NCBI GenBank assembly: GCA_035575925.1
Contig: DATLXK010000006.1
Location: 1 to 26,011 of the forward strand
Origin: DASWTL01 sp035575925
GTDB lineage: Bacteria > Bacteroidota > Bacteroidia > Sphingobacteriales > Sphingobacteriaceae
Reading direction: 5' to 3'
DNA length: 26,011 bases
Below the pieces are notes generated by a model. It saw only the letters and a program-made list of their open reading frames with translations. It had not been told where the DNA came from and did not search any database. A program made the translations under genes and the position numbers. This document shows, in pieces, positions 1 through 6,010 of the stretch. Numbering within the stretch: the stretch's first letter is position 1; each line of letters starts with the position of its first letter.

Positions 1-135
1 CTTGTTTTTCCACCGGGCGTATAACGATGGTGCCAGATTATACTTCCGGCAGGTAACTGTTGAGCCTTCACGATCGCCTTCCTGAAGGAGAGCCAGACGA
101 TCTTCAGGACTGAAGGATCTTCTTTCTTTTTTCAT
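1..135 (-). CDS. IS3-type transposase OrfA, N-terminal part (runs off the window)
   Basis: A 45-codon open frame begins with ATG at 135 and continues past the window edge. The peptide starts MKKERRSFSPEDRLALLQEG and goes on to a KYNLAPSLYARW stretch. This is the layout of the helix-turn-helix N terminus of IS3/IS911 OrfA proteins, which bind the terminal repeats: a charged start, F-S/T-P-E, then a recognition helix ending in a Trp-containing segment. An AGGGAATT sequence sits just upstream of the ATG and can act as ribosome binding site. OrfB with the DDE catalytic domain would lie to the left. Without the rest, a different IS family using the same HTH (for example an IS66 accessory protein) cannot be fully excluded. 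Confidence 0.65.
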   Translation of the reverse strand, partial: MKKERRSFSPEDRLALLQEGDREGSTVTCRKYNLAPSLYARWKNK

Positions 136-202
136 AATTCCCTAATTTAATGGTTCTAAATTGTTTTTATAATTTAGTCCAGCCTTTTAGGGGGTTAATA
201 CA
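1..202 (-). mobile_element. End of an IS3-family insertion sequence (left part outside the window)
   Basis: The minus strand reads TGTATTAACCCCCTAAAAGG from position 202 inward. This resembles IS3/IS150-type terminal repeats, which begin TG and carry a run of C followed by a GGAC-type motif (here GGCTGGAC, about 15 nt further in). An orfA-like reading frame starts 67 nt inside this end, the usual spacing for the family. The other end and the target duplication lie beyond position 1, so the boundary at 202 is inferred from the repeat and from the abrupt end of the neighbouring reading frame. Confidence 0.6.
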
Positions 203-818
203 CTAAAATTGTTCCTATTGCACCGAAATATGCTCCGAGACTTAGATGCTTAGGAGAATCAATAGTTTTATAAAAATCACACAGACTATCGTAATCATCT
301 TTTTCTTTTAACACTTCTCCTAGAATGTTTTTCCAATATCTATAGTAAATGGGGTACTGATTCGGATTTTGGCAATGCTTAACAATTGAAAATAAATGTG
401 CTATAAAAGAGTTTAAGTTTTTATTTAAGTCAAAGTTTAAGTCTGATAATTTATCTGTTTTCTTTATAGCATTAAACAATTCAAAAAGATGAAGTTGTTT
501 GCCATTATCTAATTGGGCTCCCTCTTTAAAATTATTGATTCGATTTGCAATTCTAATGATCCCATTAATCTGACTTACAAAAATTGAGAGTTGAGGTGTG
601 TCATTGCCTGTAAATTGGTAGTCGGGAATTTTGAGTTTTGAAATAACAAAGTCGATGTCGGATTTAACATCGTCACTAAGCCTATAGGTTTTGTCCTCTA
701 AGTTATTTAGCCAGCCCTTTTCACGGTTGAATACAAAATCATATTCAGTCTTATAATTTTGTTTAATGTCATCGAATGAAATTTTACACTCATCTATTAT
801 TTCCTTAAGGTCTTTCAT
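195..818 (-). pseudogene. Truncated ORF, possibly the N terminus of a McrB-like AAA+ ATPase
   Basis: This 207-codon frame starts with ATG at 818 after an A-rich leader and ends at 195. Its last two codons and the TAA stop lie inside the terminal repeat of the adjacent insertion sequence (IS end at 202), so only about 205 residues are native and the original C terminus is gone. The protein is soluble, charged and has no signal peptide. Residues from about 140 on (HCQNPNQYPIYYRYW, then KDDYDSLCDFY and a GAYFGAIG end) resemble, from memory, the region ahead of the P-loop in McrB-type or other restriction-linked AAA ATPases. No Walker motif is present in what remains. The family call is tentative; the truncation is read directly from the sequence. 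It may be former defence cargo of the element. Confidence 0.5.
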
Positions 819-1532
819 TCTTTCTTTTTAATATTGGTTCTAAAACGTAGTCAGGATGATAAATTTGACTCAAACCCACTAATCCGGCGAAATTGGACCA
901 GCCTTGTCATCCTTGATTAAATATGCTAATTATTAATTCGATAATCAAATGACCAATTTTATAGATCACTTCAATCCTTCATCTGCAAACTATGATGATT
1001 GTTATTTGGAGCATGATTTTAACTTTTTTAGGTGAATTGAATAAAGATGCGAGACGTCTGCGAGTTGAGCTAAAGGTCTAAGCAAAAAAGTCCGTCAGGA
1101 CGCTGCTTAGTATGTATTTACACAAGAACTTTAAAATAAGATGGGGGATTAAGCGTAGGATTTAAAGTTTGAAGCCATTAGCGATAAGTAGGCGAGCAAA
1201 ACTAGAAAAGCGCCTGGATTTAATGTGTAGGGTATTAGTAGGGGATAAAATACAGAGACAGCTTTTATGTAAACCGATTTTGCTTAAAAATAAAAGTATG
1301 ACAGAATAAGTGTTGGGTAAGAGGCTGGAATTCTGGCGTAGCTTTTAGTACAAAGCTTATGAGGTTGGAATGCCTTATTTCCTGCTGGGCAGGTGTGTTG
1401 GGTAATTTTTGGCAGTACCAAGAGTTTAAAAGCACTACAGGTGCCATATGCAGTCAGTTAAGACCAAGACTCACCTTATCCCTTCTTAAGCCCCACCTCA
1501 GAGGGTAAGGTGAAGGATTGGGATTTTAATAT
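819..1532. other. 714-nt stretch without a convincing gene
   Basis: No frame here looks coding. A 60-codon minus-strand frame at 1265-1447 has no ribosome binding site and a composition unlike its neighbours. Visible structure includes a long hairpin at 1078-1110, the palindrome AGACGTCT at 1052-1059, a short CCTGC/GCAGG hairpin at 1381-1393 and an imperfect inverted repeat at about 1471-1514. The stretch 868-905 read on the minus strand (GGCTGGTCCAATTTCGCCGG) vaguely recalls the terminal arrays of some IS21-type elements. It may hold a non-coding RNA, a transfer or replication site, or simply decayed mobile DNA. Confidence 0.4.
1078..1110. repeat. Two-tier hairpin in the non-coding stretch
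   Basis: CTAAGCA (1078-1084) pairs with TGCTTAG (1104-1110), and inside it GTCC pairs with GGAC around a GTCA tetraloop. The arms are perfect. There is no T-run on either side, so it is not a standard intrinsic terminator. It could be part of a structured RNA or a recognition hairpin for an element protein. Confidence 0.5.
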
Positions 1533-1748
1533 CTATACCATTATAGAGTAATATTTATAAAACAGATACTTCCCGGCTATTTTATAGCAGATCAAATTCA
1601 TCTTTTCTGAAACAGCATCTACCTGAAATATCTTGCCATCAACGTCCTTAACAGCAAACGGACAATGTATCCTGATTAATTTATTCTTAGGTGTAATTAC
1701 CAGTATACTTTTATCATCAATGTACTTGTAAAATTTATTTTCATCCAT
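1533..1748 (-). CDS. Small protein of unknown function (71 aa)
   Basis: The ATG at 1748 is chosen over an in-frame ATG 33 nt upstream because AGGA lies about 8 nt before it. The product starts MDENKFYKYIDDKS and is rich in Ile, Lys and Tyr, with alternating hydrophobic residues that suggest a small beta-rich fold. It has no signal peptide and no membrane segment. It follows the 111-aa gene in the same direction but is separated from it by a probable terminator. I do not recognise a family. The position inside the element suggests an accessory or regulatory role, which is only inference. Confidence 0.5.
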   Translation of the reverse strand: MDENKFYKYIDDKSILVITPKNKLIRIHCPFAVKDVDGKIFQVDAVSEKMNLICYKIAGKYLFYKYYSIMV

Positions 1749-1762
1749 ATAATATATCCTAC

Positions 1763-1802
1763 TTAGAAAAATAAAGCCCACCCTTCATCAGAGCAGGCTT
1801 GT
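1763..1802 (-). terminator. Probable intrinsic terminator after the 111-aa gene
   Basis: On the minus strand AAGCC pairs with GGCTT across a 17-nt, partly paired loop and is followed by TATTTTT. It begins just after the stop codon of the 111-aa gene. The stem is short, so strength is uncertain. Confidence 0.4.
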
Positions 1803-1819
1803 AATGACTTAATTGCTGG

Positions 1820-2155
1820 TTACCCTAACACAGCAGCTTCAACGCTTTGAGCTTCATTTACAGAACTATATTCATATCTGTAATCCAATAGGATAGTCTC
1901 TCCTGTAGAAGGAACTGTGTACTCATAAGGCTCATCAGCTTCCACCTTTTGAATAGATCCAGGCATTTGCTTACCAATAAGCGTTTTACATACCGCTTCA
2001 TCAAAGGTGGAGGGAATTAAGCACTTCCTAGCTGTTGCATACATTTTACCTGAAGATTTGGAGATAGACATTTCCATATCTCCTGTTACTTCCAGAGAAA
2101 AGAATTCCTTTCCTTCTGAACTTGTTTTTTTAACATAATTAGTTACTGTAACCAT
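1820..2155 (-). CDS. Small element protein, possibly single-stranded-DNA-binding (111 aa)
   Basis: The ATG at 2155 begins MVTVTNYVKKTSSEGKEFF. The protein is predicted to be beta-rich: short alternating strands at 2-10, 18-27 and 92-97, with Gly and Pro turns between. It has a basic aromatic N terminus, a middle segment KMYATARKCLIPSTFDE and an acidic C terminus. There is no signal peptide or membrane segment. Size, likely OB-like beta content and a place directly downstream of the polymerase-like gene suggest a single-stranded DNA-binding or replication accessory protein, as in small phages and plasmids. That is inference from layout; no diagnostic motif was seen. A strong terminator lies between it and the polymerase gene, so it may have its own promoter in the 164-nt gap. 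Confidence 0.6.
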   Translation of the reverse strand: MVTVTNYVKKTSSEGKEFFSLEVTGDMEMSISKSSGKMYATARKCLIPSTFDEAVCKTLIGKQMPGSIQKVEADEPYEYTVPSTGETILLDYRYEYSSVNEAQSVEAAVLG

Positions 2156-2283
2156 GATTAATTGATTTTAATTTAAGTAAGAAAATTGGGTTGATTAAAA
2201 ATCCGGATGGGGTAGTATCCATATCAGAATTTAGTAAGGGGCTTGGGTATGGGGGTAGATTGTAAAAGCAGCTACAGAAATTT

Positions 2284-2317
2284 TTAAAAAAGTAAGGAGG
2301 CCATTAAGACCTCCTTT
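2284..2317 (-). terminator. Intrinsic terminator of the polymerase-like gene
   Basis: On the minus strand AAGGAGG pairs with CCTCCTT (arms at 2310-2316 and 2294-2300) around a 9-nt loop, followed by ACTTTTTT. It starts 3 nt after the stop codon at 2320. It is a compact, well-formed Rho-independent terminator. Confidence 0.8.
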
Positions 2318-2319
2318 AA

Positions 2320-3729
2320 TTATGCTGCTACTGCTGTATCATCCTTTGGTGGTTTTAACACCTCTACTGAAACCGCTGGCTGAAAACCAACCTTTTCTGT
2401 TATATAGTCCAGCATTATGTTTTTCATTTTTAGTGTTTTACTTATAGGTACAACCACACTGTCATGTATTGTTAAAAGTGGGCTGTCAGGATCTTCCTGC
2501 ATAAAGCTTTTTACAACACCTTCTATCACTATTTGGCTCTCAATGGCTTGTAAAAGTGTTGCCAGAAGGTTATGGTGCTTTTTCTTTATCAGACAAAACA
2601 GCTTATAAACTGATGGAAACAACTCCTTAAAAATTTTTGCTGTTTTGGATGTCCTTAAATGAAAGTTTTTGGAAAAGAATACCTTGTAAACTTCCTCTTT
2701 AGCAGCTTTTCTATTAAAACACTTTATACCATCTGATCGAAACTCATCAAGCAGAAATTCATATAAATAACCACTTAATACCAAATTCTTATATTTAAAA
2801 ATATCCACATTATCTTCAACAGATTTGGTGAACATAATGAGTGTTTGTATAGCGTCTGTTTCTTGTAATAATTTGATAATTTTTGGTTTAATATCATCTA
2901 TATTAAGCGTTTCAACTGATCCAGCTGAGCTTCCTTCCCAAAATGAACTTTTCAGCAACAGGGTAGTAAGGAATGGCTGGCAATTTTTAATATCTATGGA
3001 AACCAGTTCTTCCCCTGTATTGGTGGTTAGGTAGTTCCTGTACTCCTTTTTAAGATTTACAAAATTGGTGTGAAGCCTCCCATAATCATCCTGAGTTGCA
3101 AAAAATTCTTTATTGTTTATTTTCTCTAATGAAATGCCAGCACTGTTATATTCAGTTGTAGTGATCAAATTGTGCTGATAGGCCGTTTTTAAACTATTCA
3201 TGCTGCTATCATAATCCAGCTGTACTTTATCTAGATTTTCTATTAATGCTGTAACTGTGGAGGTATAATAATTTAAAACCAACGAGCTTGTGTTGTTCTG
3301 GTTTTCAGTTACCTGCTTGCCATCCTTATAATTAAGATATTTTTTATAAGGCTGATTTGCATAGGCCTCTGTAAATCTATACCCTTTACAGCTGCTCCCG
3401 GTGCTGTAGGAATCATCACATTCCAAAATATCTCCTTCAATAAGCAATTTAATGTATTTTCTATATTGCTTGTCTACCCTATACATGATTTTTGAAGATA
3501 GCGAGATAAATGACTCTGGATTATCCTTTATCTCATCCCTAAATACTTTATTATATACTGGTATAGTATATATAGGGCTAATCAATGTTGCACAAACATC
3601 TTTACTGAATTTTGTAAACCCATATAGCTTTTGATTTGCTGCCCATTCTTCCAGATTTAGGTTATCTGGGATATAATTAATTTTTGGTTTTAGATAGGTT
3701 AAAACTTCCTCTTCTCTTTTCTCTCTCAC
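2320..3729 (-). CDS. Element replication protein: winged helix plus family-A polymerase-like palm
   Basis: The start is GTG at 3729, supported by AGGGAG 7 nt upstream. Residues about 70-125 read like a winged helix (a Lys/Arg-rich helix, then ILECDDSYS and KGYRFTEAY), as in Rep initiators. The C-terminal half carries the motifs of family-A DNA polymerases and single-subunit RNA polymerases: motif 2 as YGRLHT (Arg218), motif A as SIDIKNCQPF (Asp246), motif B as RKAAKEEVYKVFF (Arg340, Lys344, Tyr348, Phe352) and motif C as LLTIHDSVVVP (His422-Asp423). At 469 aa it is half the length of E. coli Pol I, with no visible 5' nuclease or 3'-5' exonuclease domain. It lies 17 nt downstream of the HTH gene, probably in one operon. 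Whether it makes DNA or RNA cannot be told. The motifs are visible; the replicase role is inferred. Confidence 0.7.
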   Translation of the reverse strand: MREKREEEVLTYLKPKINYIPDNLNLEEWAANQKLYGFTKFSKDVCATLISPIYTIPVYNKVFRDEIKDNPESFISLSSKIMYRVDKQYRKYIKLLIEGDILECDDSYSTGSSCKGYRFTEAYANQPYKKYLNYKDGKQVTENQNNTSSLVLNYYTSTVTALIENLDKVQLDYDSSMNSLKTAYQHNLITTTEYNSAGISLEKINNKEFFATQDDYGRLHTNFVNLKKEYRNYLTTNTGEELVSIDIKNCQPFLTTLLLKSSFWEGSSAGSVETLNIDDIKPKIIKLLQETDAIQTLIMFTKSVEDNVDIFKYKNLVLSGYLYEFLLDEFRSDGIKCFNRKAAKEEVYKVFFSKNFHLRTSKTAKIFKELFPSVYKLFCLIKKKHHNLLATLLQAIESQIVIEGVVKSFMQEDPDSPLLTIHDSVVVPISKTLKMKNIMLDYITEKVGFQPAVSVEVLKPPKDDTAVAA

Positions 3730-3746
3730 AATATCTCCCTCTTAGC

Positions 3747-4025
3747 TTAATCATTACCAATTTGTCTATTTCTCCTTAAAATCTGGATAATTTCCAGATA
3801 ATCATACAAAATCACACCTCCAAGCTTAGTAAAGGGCAATACTCCTTCCCTCCTCAGCTTTTGAAGTGTTGACTCTGATAACCCAAAAAGTTTTTTGACT
3901 TGATTGCTCTTAAGCCATCTTCCCGCAGGTTCCTCTTCTCTAACTCCTTCTTCTAAAGCTTTTTTAACTACATTTTTAGACTTATTCATTTTTTCAATGC
4001 GTGGATAGTTTATAAACTTCTCCAT
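3747..4025 (-). CDS. Helix-turn-helix DNA-binding protein, excisionase/regulator-like (92 aa)
   Basis: Residues 37-60 (WLKSNQVKKLFGLSESTLQK) form a MerR/excisionase-type helix-turn-helix, followed by a wing (VLPFTKLGGVILYDY) and a C-terminal helix. This is the HTH_17 pattern common next to integrases in Bacteroidota elements, where such proteins act as excision directionality factors or transcription regulators. The first 35 residues are highly charged. The start at ATG 4025 lacks a clear ribosome binding site, and an internal Met13 is an alternative. The gene is followed after 17 nt by the polymerase-like gene and preceded by the AT-rich control region. A regulatory role at that region is inferred. 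Confidence 0.75.
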   Translation of the reverse strand: MEKFINYPRIEKMNKSKNVVKKALEEGVREEEPAGRWLKSNQVKKLFGLSESTLQKLRREGVLPFTKLGGVILYDYLEIIQILRRNRQIGND

Positions 4026-4485
4026 TGAAATTGATTGTCCACGCTTTAAATTAGTAGTTATAAAGCCTTAAAAAAATTAATCAACTTAATAAAAGCGAAT
4101 TAATGCAAATGTTAATAAAATAATCGACATTTACAAATTTTTTAGCAATTATTTTTCGTAAAAATAAGCCTTTACCCAATTATTATAGTTGATTTGCTAA
4201 AATTATAATCTTTTTTTGTTTAATTAAGTAAAAATATTAGCATAAGTAAAGCCTTTTTTCTTTAATTCTACAGCAATTTGGGTAACCTTTGCTTTTTATC
4301 ATCTGATTTCGATATTTTTCTGGAAGACTTAGTGTCATTAAAGGGAATACGCTTGTTTATATAACTAAAATTGAGATTTTAATCAAGCGTTAAGACATAA
4401 CTTTCAGTTTTCTCTTTTTTAGCTACGTAATTTCCTTTTACAATACATAAATGTCGCCAGAAACAGGAGAAAAACCTACAATTGA
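4026..4485. promoter_or_regulatory. AT-rich 460-nt control region with nested inverted repeats
   Basis: No gene is visible. The stretch is strongly AT-rich and contains three perfect inverted pairs: TTTAGCAA/TTGCTAAA (4141-4148 and 4194-4201), TTACCCAA/TTGGGTAA (4172-4179 and 4278-4285) and ACGCTTG/CAAGCGT (4349-4355 and 4384-4390). The first two interleave. It lies upstream of the HTH-polymerase pair and downstream of the integrase stop, so it should hold the promoter of the replication genes and could hold an origin or protein-binding iterons. No consensus promoter was identified. Confidence 0.45.
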
Positions 4486-5700
4486 TTATTCTATTACATA
4501 ACATATTCGCTGATTTACCTCATCAATAACCTCCTGATCAAAATCATCCAGATAAATATTAGTAATCTTATTCCCATACTCATGTCCCATAGCTTCAGCT
4601 ATCTTTTCATTTGAGTAGCCTAGCTTTTTGGCTGTAGTAGCCCATGTATGACGTGCTACATAGGTTGTTAAGGGGCTTTCTAAGCCACAATCGTTACCTA
4701 GGCGCTTCAGATACTTGTTTGTTGTTTTAATCCATTGGTGAATTAGCTTCTTAGCTTCAATACTATCTTCTTCTTCTACTTTAGATAACACAGGGAGTAG
4801 ATAGGTATCATTTCTGCCCTTGTAATAGGCTAAAATAGCTATCGCCTGATCAGTAAGCTTTATACTGTATCGCTTATGGGTTTTTCTGCGGATAAATATT
4901 ACCCTCCCTTTCACGATGTTCTGAGGCTTCAAATAAGCCAGATCCGTAAATGATATTCCTATCAGGAAGAAACTTAGTACGAAGAAGCACCTTGCATGAA
5001 ATGGAGGTGTACCTTCTTTAAGACCAATTGAGCAAACACTAGTTAAATCGTTTATAGTAATCGCCCTCTTAGCTGTTCTTTCCTGTTTTATGCTCATCTC
5101 ACTGAAGGGATATTGCGATCTGTCTGCAATTCTAGCTTTGATTGCCTTGTTGTAGATTGCCCTAATACTTCTCAAGTAATTGCCAATTGTGTTTGCCCGA
5201 GCACCTTCAATCGTAAGTTTATGCCTAAACTTGTCCAAAAGGGTGAAAGTTATCTCTTGAAAAGTTAAGTTTTTATTTCCATAGAAATTTACAAGTCTGT
5301 TTACTCCAGTCTGATAGACAATTGCATTTCCTGATCTCTTAACTTCGTGCATTTCATCTATTAGGAGTTTCGAAAACTCATAAAAATTTATTTGAGGAGC
5401 TTTAGGCTTCTCACTTAGCTGAATTTTTAAAGCTTCAAATGAAAATTCATCGTTTTGGATAAGGTGATGTATCTGTTTCTGTACTTTCAGATAAAACTCT
5501 GATATGGTTTTATTGAGTAATTGAAAGTTTCCATGGGATTTAGTAACCAATTGAGAAGCGGCCTCCCACTGATTTGTTTTTACCCTAACACCTGTGTTTA
5601 ATGTGGTATTGTTCTTGTTGTAGGTGATTCTTATTACTATAGGATACACATCGTTGCTGTTGACCCTTTTATTCAGTAAAATTAGTTTGTAATAGACCAT
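4486..5700 (-). CDS. Tyrosine recombinase/integrase (404 aa)
   Basis: This is a Bacteroidota-type integrase with an N-terminal arm-binding domain (about 1-95), a SAM-like core-binding domain (about 105-200) and a C-terminal catalytic domain (about 215-400). Visible catalytic residues are Lys273 or Lys276 in the beta-hairpin, Arg350 in YVARHTWAT, His373 in MGHEYG and the nucleophile Tyr383 in NIYLDDF. The usual first arginine is not evident: the aligned position in FFLIGISFTDLAYL is Ile247. The His of the HxxR box is Tyr347. Similar departures are known in CTnDOT-type integrases. The gene starts 130 nt from the 3' end of tRNA-Asn, the classic layout for tRNA-targeting elements. It should catalyse integration and excision at that tRNA. 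It is full length and appears intact. Confidence 0.88.
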   Translation of the reverse strand: MVYYKLILLNKRVNSNDVYPIVIRITYNKNNTTLNTGVRVKTNQWEAASQLVTKSHGNFQLLNKTISEFYLKVQKQIHHLIQNDEFSFEALKIQLSEKPKAPQINFYEFSKLLIDEMHEVKRSGNAIVYQTGVNRLVNFYGNKNLTFQEITFTLLDKFRHKLTIEGARANTIGNYLRSIRAIYNKAIKARIADRSQYPFSEMSIKQERTAKRAITINDLTSVCSIGLKEGTPPFHARCFFVLSFFLIGISFTDLAYLKPQNIVKGRVIFIRRKTHKRYSIKLTDQAIAILAYYKGRNDTYLLPVLSKVEEEDSIEAKKLIHQWIKTTNKYLKRLGNDCGLESPLTTYVARHTWATTAKKLGYSNEKIAEAMGHEYGNKITNIYLDDFDQEVIDEVNQRICYVIE

Positions 5701-5728
5701 AATTTAGTTAGGTTATGGTCACCTGTTT

Positions 5729-5747
5729 GTACTATCTATGTACTATC
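5729..5747. repeat. Short direct repeat GTACTATC between integrase and tRNA
   Basis: GTACTATC occurs at 5729-5736 and 5740-5747, an 11-nt period, about one helical turn. It lies between the integrase start and the tRNA 3' end, where arm-type integrase or excisionase sites are expected. The binding role is inferred. Confidence 0.35.
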
Positions 5748-5787
5748 CTAGTAAGATAAAATCGAGTAAAACAGCTTGATTAGAAAT

Positions 5788-5819
5788 TAAAAAAGCCACT
5801 CAAATTTCTTTAAGTGGCT
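5788..5819 (-). terminator. Intrinsic terminator downstream of tRNA-Asn
   Basis: On the minus strand AGCCACT (5819-5813) pairs with AGTGGCT (5800-5794) around a 12-nt loop and is followed directly by TTTTTT. It lies 11 nt past the tRNA 3' end in the direction of tRNA transcription. If the element recombined within the tRNA, this terminator was brought in by the element. Confidence 0.8.
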
Positions 5820-5829
5820 AATTTTCAAG

Positions 5830-5903
5830 CTCCCGAGACTGGGCTCGAACCAGTGACCCTCTGATTAACAGTCAGATGCTCTAACCAGCTGAGCTACTCG
5901 GGA
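5830..5903 (-). tRNA. tRNA-Asn (anticodon GTT)
   Basis: The minus strand folds as a complete cloverleaf. The acceptor TCCCGAG pairs with CTCGGGA with a G discriminator at 5830, the D-loop contains AGCTGGTTAGAG, the anticodon loop is CTGTTAA with GTT at 5869-5867, and the T-loop is GGTTCGAGCC. The CCA end is not encoded. The 3' half faces the integrase and is the probable integration target. Confidence 0.95.
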
Positions 5904-5920
5904 ATTCTGGTTATTTAAGA

Positions 5921-5946
5921 TCCCAAAACCGCTTTCCGGTTTGGGA
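5921..5946. repeat. Hairpin between tRNA-Asn and the PfkB gene
   Basis: TCCCAAAACCG and CGGTTTGGGA form a strong stem with one bulged A and a short CTTTC loop. There is no T-run on either side. It lies between divergently transcribed genes and could insulate them or act in the 5' leader of the tRNA transcript. Confidence 0.45.
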
Positions 5947-5987
5947 ATGCAATATTCGCCATTTTAAATTATTAATGCAATATTTGC
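5946..5987 (+). promoter_or_regulatory. Direct repeats overlapping a probable pfkB-family promoter
   Basis: AATGCAATATTCGC (5946-5959) and AATGCAATATTTGC (5974-5987) are near-identical 14-mers 28 nt apart. Within them TTCG (5955-5958) and AATATTTG (5979-5986) are spaced 20 nt, close to the Bacteroidota TTTG-N19-21-TAnnTTTG promoter with one mismatch in each box. The start codon lies 24 nt downstream of the second box. Confidence 0.4.
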
Positions 5988-6010
5988 GGACAAAATTTTT
6001 AAAATAGTTT

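Larger units (their letters stand above)
1..5830. mobile_element. Integrative element at tRNA-Asn (one end visible)
   Basis: A tRNA-proximal integrase, an excisionase-like HTH protein, a plasmid-like replication protein, small orphans and an insertion sequence lie together on one side of the tRNA-Asn gene. The DNA is more AT-rich than the housekeeping genes to the right. No second copy of the tRNA 3' end was found between 1 and 5700, so the distal attachment site is either outside the window or eroded. No relaxase, type IV secretion or capsid gene is seen here. Whether it is a conjugative, mobilisable or satellite-like element is open. Confidence 0.65.

Noticed and set aside
868..905. Possible IS21-type terminal motif (GGCTGGTCCAATTTCGCCGG on the minus strand)
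   Set aside because: Only one copy is present and no istA/istB coding sequence is nearby; the resemblance is from memory.
836..905. Partial similarity of this stretch to the IS end at 152-185 (GGTTCTAAA and CCAGCCTT in both)
   Set aside because: Shared words are short, unevenly spaced and AT-rich; not enough to claim a second IS end.
1265..1447. 60-codon minus-strand ORF
   Set aside because: No ribosome binding site, no recognisable motif, and composition typical of non-coding DNA.
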